Shown here in pieces: positions 6,593-6,736 of a stretch of DNA of 6,736 nt; position 1 is the first letter of the stretch; each line of letters starts with the position of its first letter. Origin of the DNA: Bacteroidales bacterium (GTDB lineage Bacteria > Bacteroidota > Bacteroidia > Bacteroidales > WCHB1-69); NCBI GenBank assembly GCA_012838875.1, contig DUOL01000084.1:1-6736 (forward strand), given 5' to 3'. The position numbers and the translations under genes are program-made. The notes under the pieces were generated by a model that searched no databases, had not been told where the DNA came from, and worked only from the letters and a program-made list of their open reading frames with translations.

Positions 6593-6608
6593 AATCAAGT
6601 AGTTGATT
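6593..6608. repeat. small AT-rich hairpin between the promoter and the GC-rich module
   Basis: AATCAA (6593-6598) and TTGATT (6603-6608) form a 6-bp stem over a GTAG loop. After one T-T mismatch, three more pairs are possible (6589-6591 with 6610-6612). It sits about 37 bp upstream of the candidate -7 element of the TPR gene. It could be a protein-binding dyad or the weak terminator of a gene to the right, or simply chance in AT-rich DNA. Confidence 0.35.
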
Positions 6609-6621
6609 TTAATTTTAATTA

Positions 6622-6657
6622 GGGCGTGTCCCCTCGCTTCGCTCGGGGTCGGCGCCC
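6622..6657. repeat. hairpin 1 of the GC-rich module
   Basis: The outer arms GGGCG (6622-6626) and CGCCC (6653-6657) pair, and the inner arms CCCC (6630-6633) and GGGG (6645-6648) pair around the TCGCTTCGCTC core. Small unpaired patches (TGT and TCGG) separate the two stems. This is the classic shape of a REP-type palindrome. Confidence 0.6.
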
Positions 6658-6675
6658 GGTTCCAAGTCCGCGGGC
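6654..6675. repeat. hairpin 2 of the GC-rich module (alternative fold)
   Basis: GCCCG (6654-6658) pairs with CGGGC (6671-6675) around a GGTTCCAAGTCC-containing loop. It shares bases 6654-6657 with the outer arm of hairpin 1, so the two folds are mutually exclusive. The palindrome CCGCGG lies at 6668-6673. Confidence 0.45.
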
Positions 6676-6689
6676 ACAAGCCGTGGGGA

Positions 6690-6736
6690 CGCAAGGCGGC
6701 AAAAAGAGCTTACAAGCTCGCTTTTTTGCCGCCGCG
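6690..6736. repeat. hairpin 3 of the GC-rich module, long near-perfect stem
   Basis: GGCGGCAAAAA (6695-6705) pairs with TTTTTGCCGCC (6723-6733), all 11 positions. Inside this GAGCT (6706-6710) pairs with AGCTC (6715-6719) over a TACA loop, leaving GCT (6720-6722) as a one-sided bulge. Outside, CGC (6690-6692) pairs with GCG (6734-6736) across an AA bulge, reaching the last base of the window. The total is 19 pairs, and the left arm has further bases (GGGGA) that could pair beyond the edge. It has A/T tracts flanking a GC stem but no trailing T-tract visible, so terminator function is not supported. Confidence 0.75.

Larger units (their letters stand above)
6622..6736. repeat. GC-rich multi-palindromic intergenic repeat (REP/BIME-like), cut by the window edge
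   Basis: From 6622 the DNA changes abruptly from AT-rich to about 68% G+C (78 of 115 bases by hand count). It consists almost wholly of nested inverted repeats. The opening GGGCGTGTCCCC, a TCGCTTCGCTCG core and GGGGTCGG resemble GC-rich extragenic palindromic repeats that I recall from several Bacteroidota genomes. GTCCCC (6628-6633) can also pair with GGGGAC (6685-6690), tying the left and middle parts together. No start-containing reading frame, tRNA or known riboswitch is present. It lies in the upstream region of the TPR gene; the gene to its right is outside the window. Repeat identity is inferred from structure and composition, since only one copy is visible. Confidence 0.65.

Noticed and set aside
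6654..6675. GGTTCCAAGTCC resembling a tRNA T-loop
   Set aside because: The flanks do not form a 5-bp T-stem around a 7-base loop, and no acceptor, D or anticodon arm can be placed around it.
6622..6736. Open plus-strand frame through the GC-rich region to the window edge
   Set aside because: It follows a stop at 6616-6618, has no in-frame start codon, and its absence of stops is expected from high G+C. The nested palindromes explain the sequence better.
1..6736. CRISPR array, toxin-antitoxin pair, phage or transposase genes
   Set aside because: No regularly spaced repeats, small paired toxin-antitoxin frames or recombinase motifs were seen on either strand. The genes are ordinary housekeeping or conserved hypothetical types.

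Overview
The window looks like chromosomal housekeeping DNA from a member of the Bacteroidota, probably Bacteroidales- or Flavobacteria-like. Four things point there. The base composition is AT-rich. Start codons lack Shine-Dalgarno sequences. Several upstream regions carry the Bacteroidota -7 motif TAnnTTTG. The gene neighbourhoods (efp next to an LpxD-like acyltransferase; ruvX-def-TPR lipoprotein) are typical of the phylum.

Layout, left to right. Positions 1-48 may hold the last codons of a plus-strand gene. A minus-strand pair follows: efp (elongation factor P), then an LpxD-family left-handed beta-helix acyltransferase. A 181-bp divergent intergenic region (1692-1872) holds candidate promoters for efp (leftward) and ruvX (rightward). 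The rightward unit is ruvX (YqgF-type nuclease), def (peptide deformylase) and a small TPR lipoprotein, with gaps of 12 and 3 nt. It converges on a leftward three-gene unit: a 479-residue acidic TPR protein, a polytopic inner-membrane protein, and rnhB (RNase HII). In that unit the membrane gene and rnhB overlap by ATGA. The window ends upstream of the TPR gene in about 115 bp of GC-rich, strongly palindromic non-coding DNA that is cut by the window edge.

Functionally the genes cover translation (efp relieves stalling at polyproline; def removes the formyl group from nascent proteins), nucleic-acid maintenance (ruvX, rnhB) and the envelope (LpxD-like enzyme, lipoprotein, membrane protein). 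They do not form one pathway, and I see no sign of a defence system, prophage, CRISPR array or transposase. The parts least explained by known families are the GC-rich palindromic module at the right end, the overlapping opposed promoter motifs between efp and ruvX, and the two proteins of unknown function (membrane protein and large TPR protein) transcribed with rnhB.
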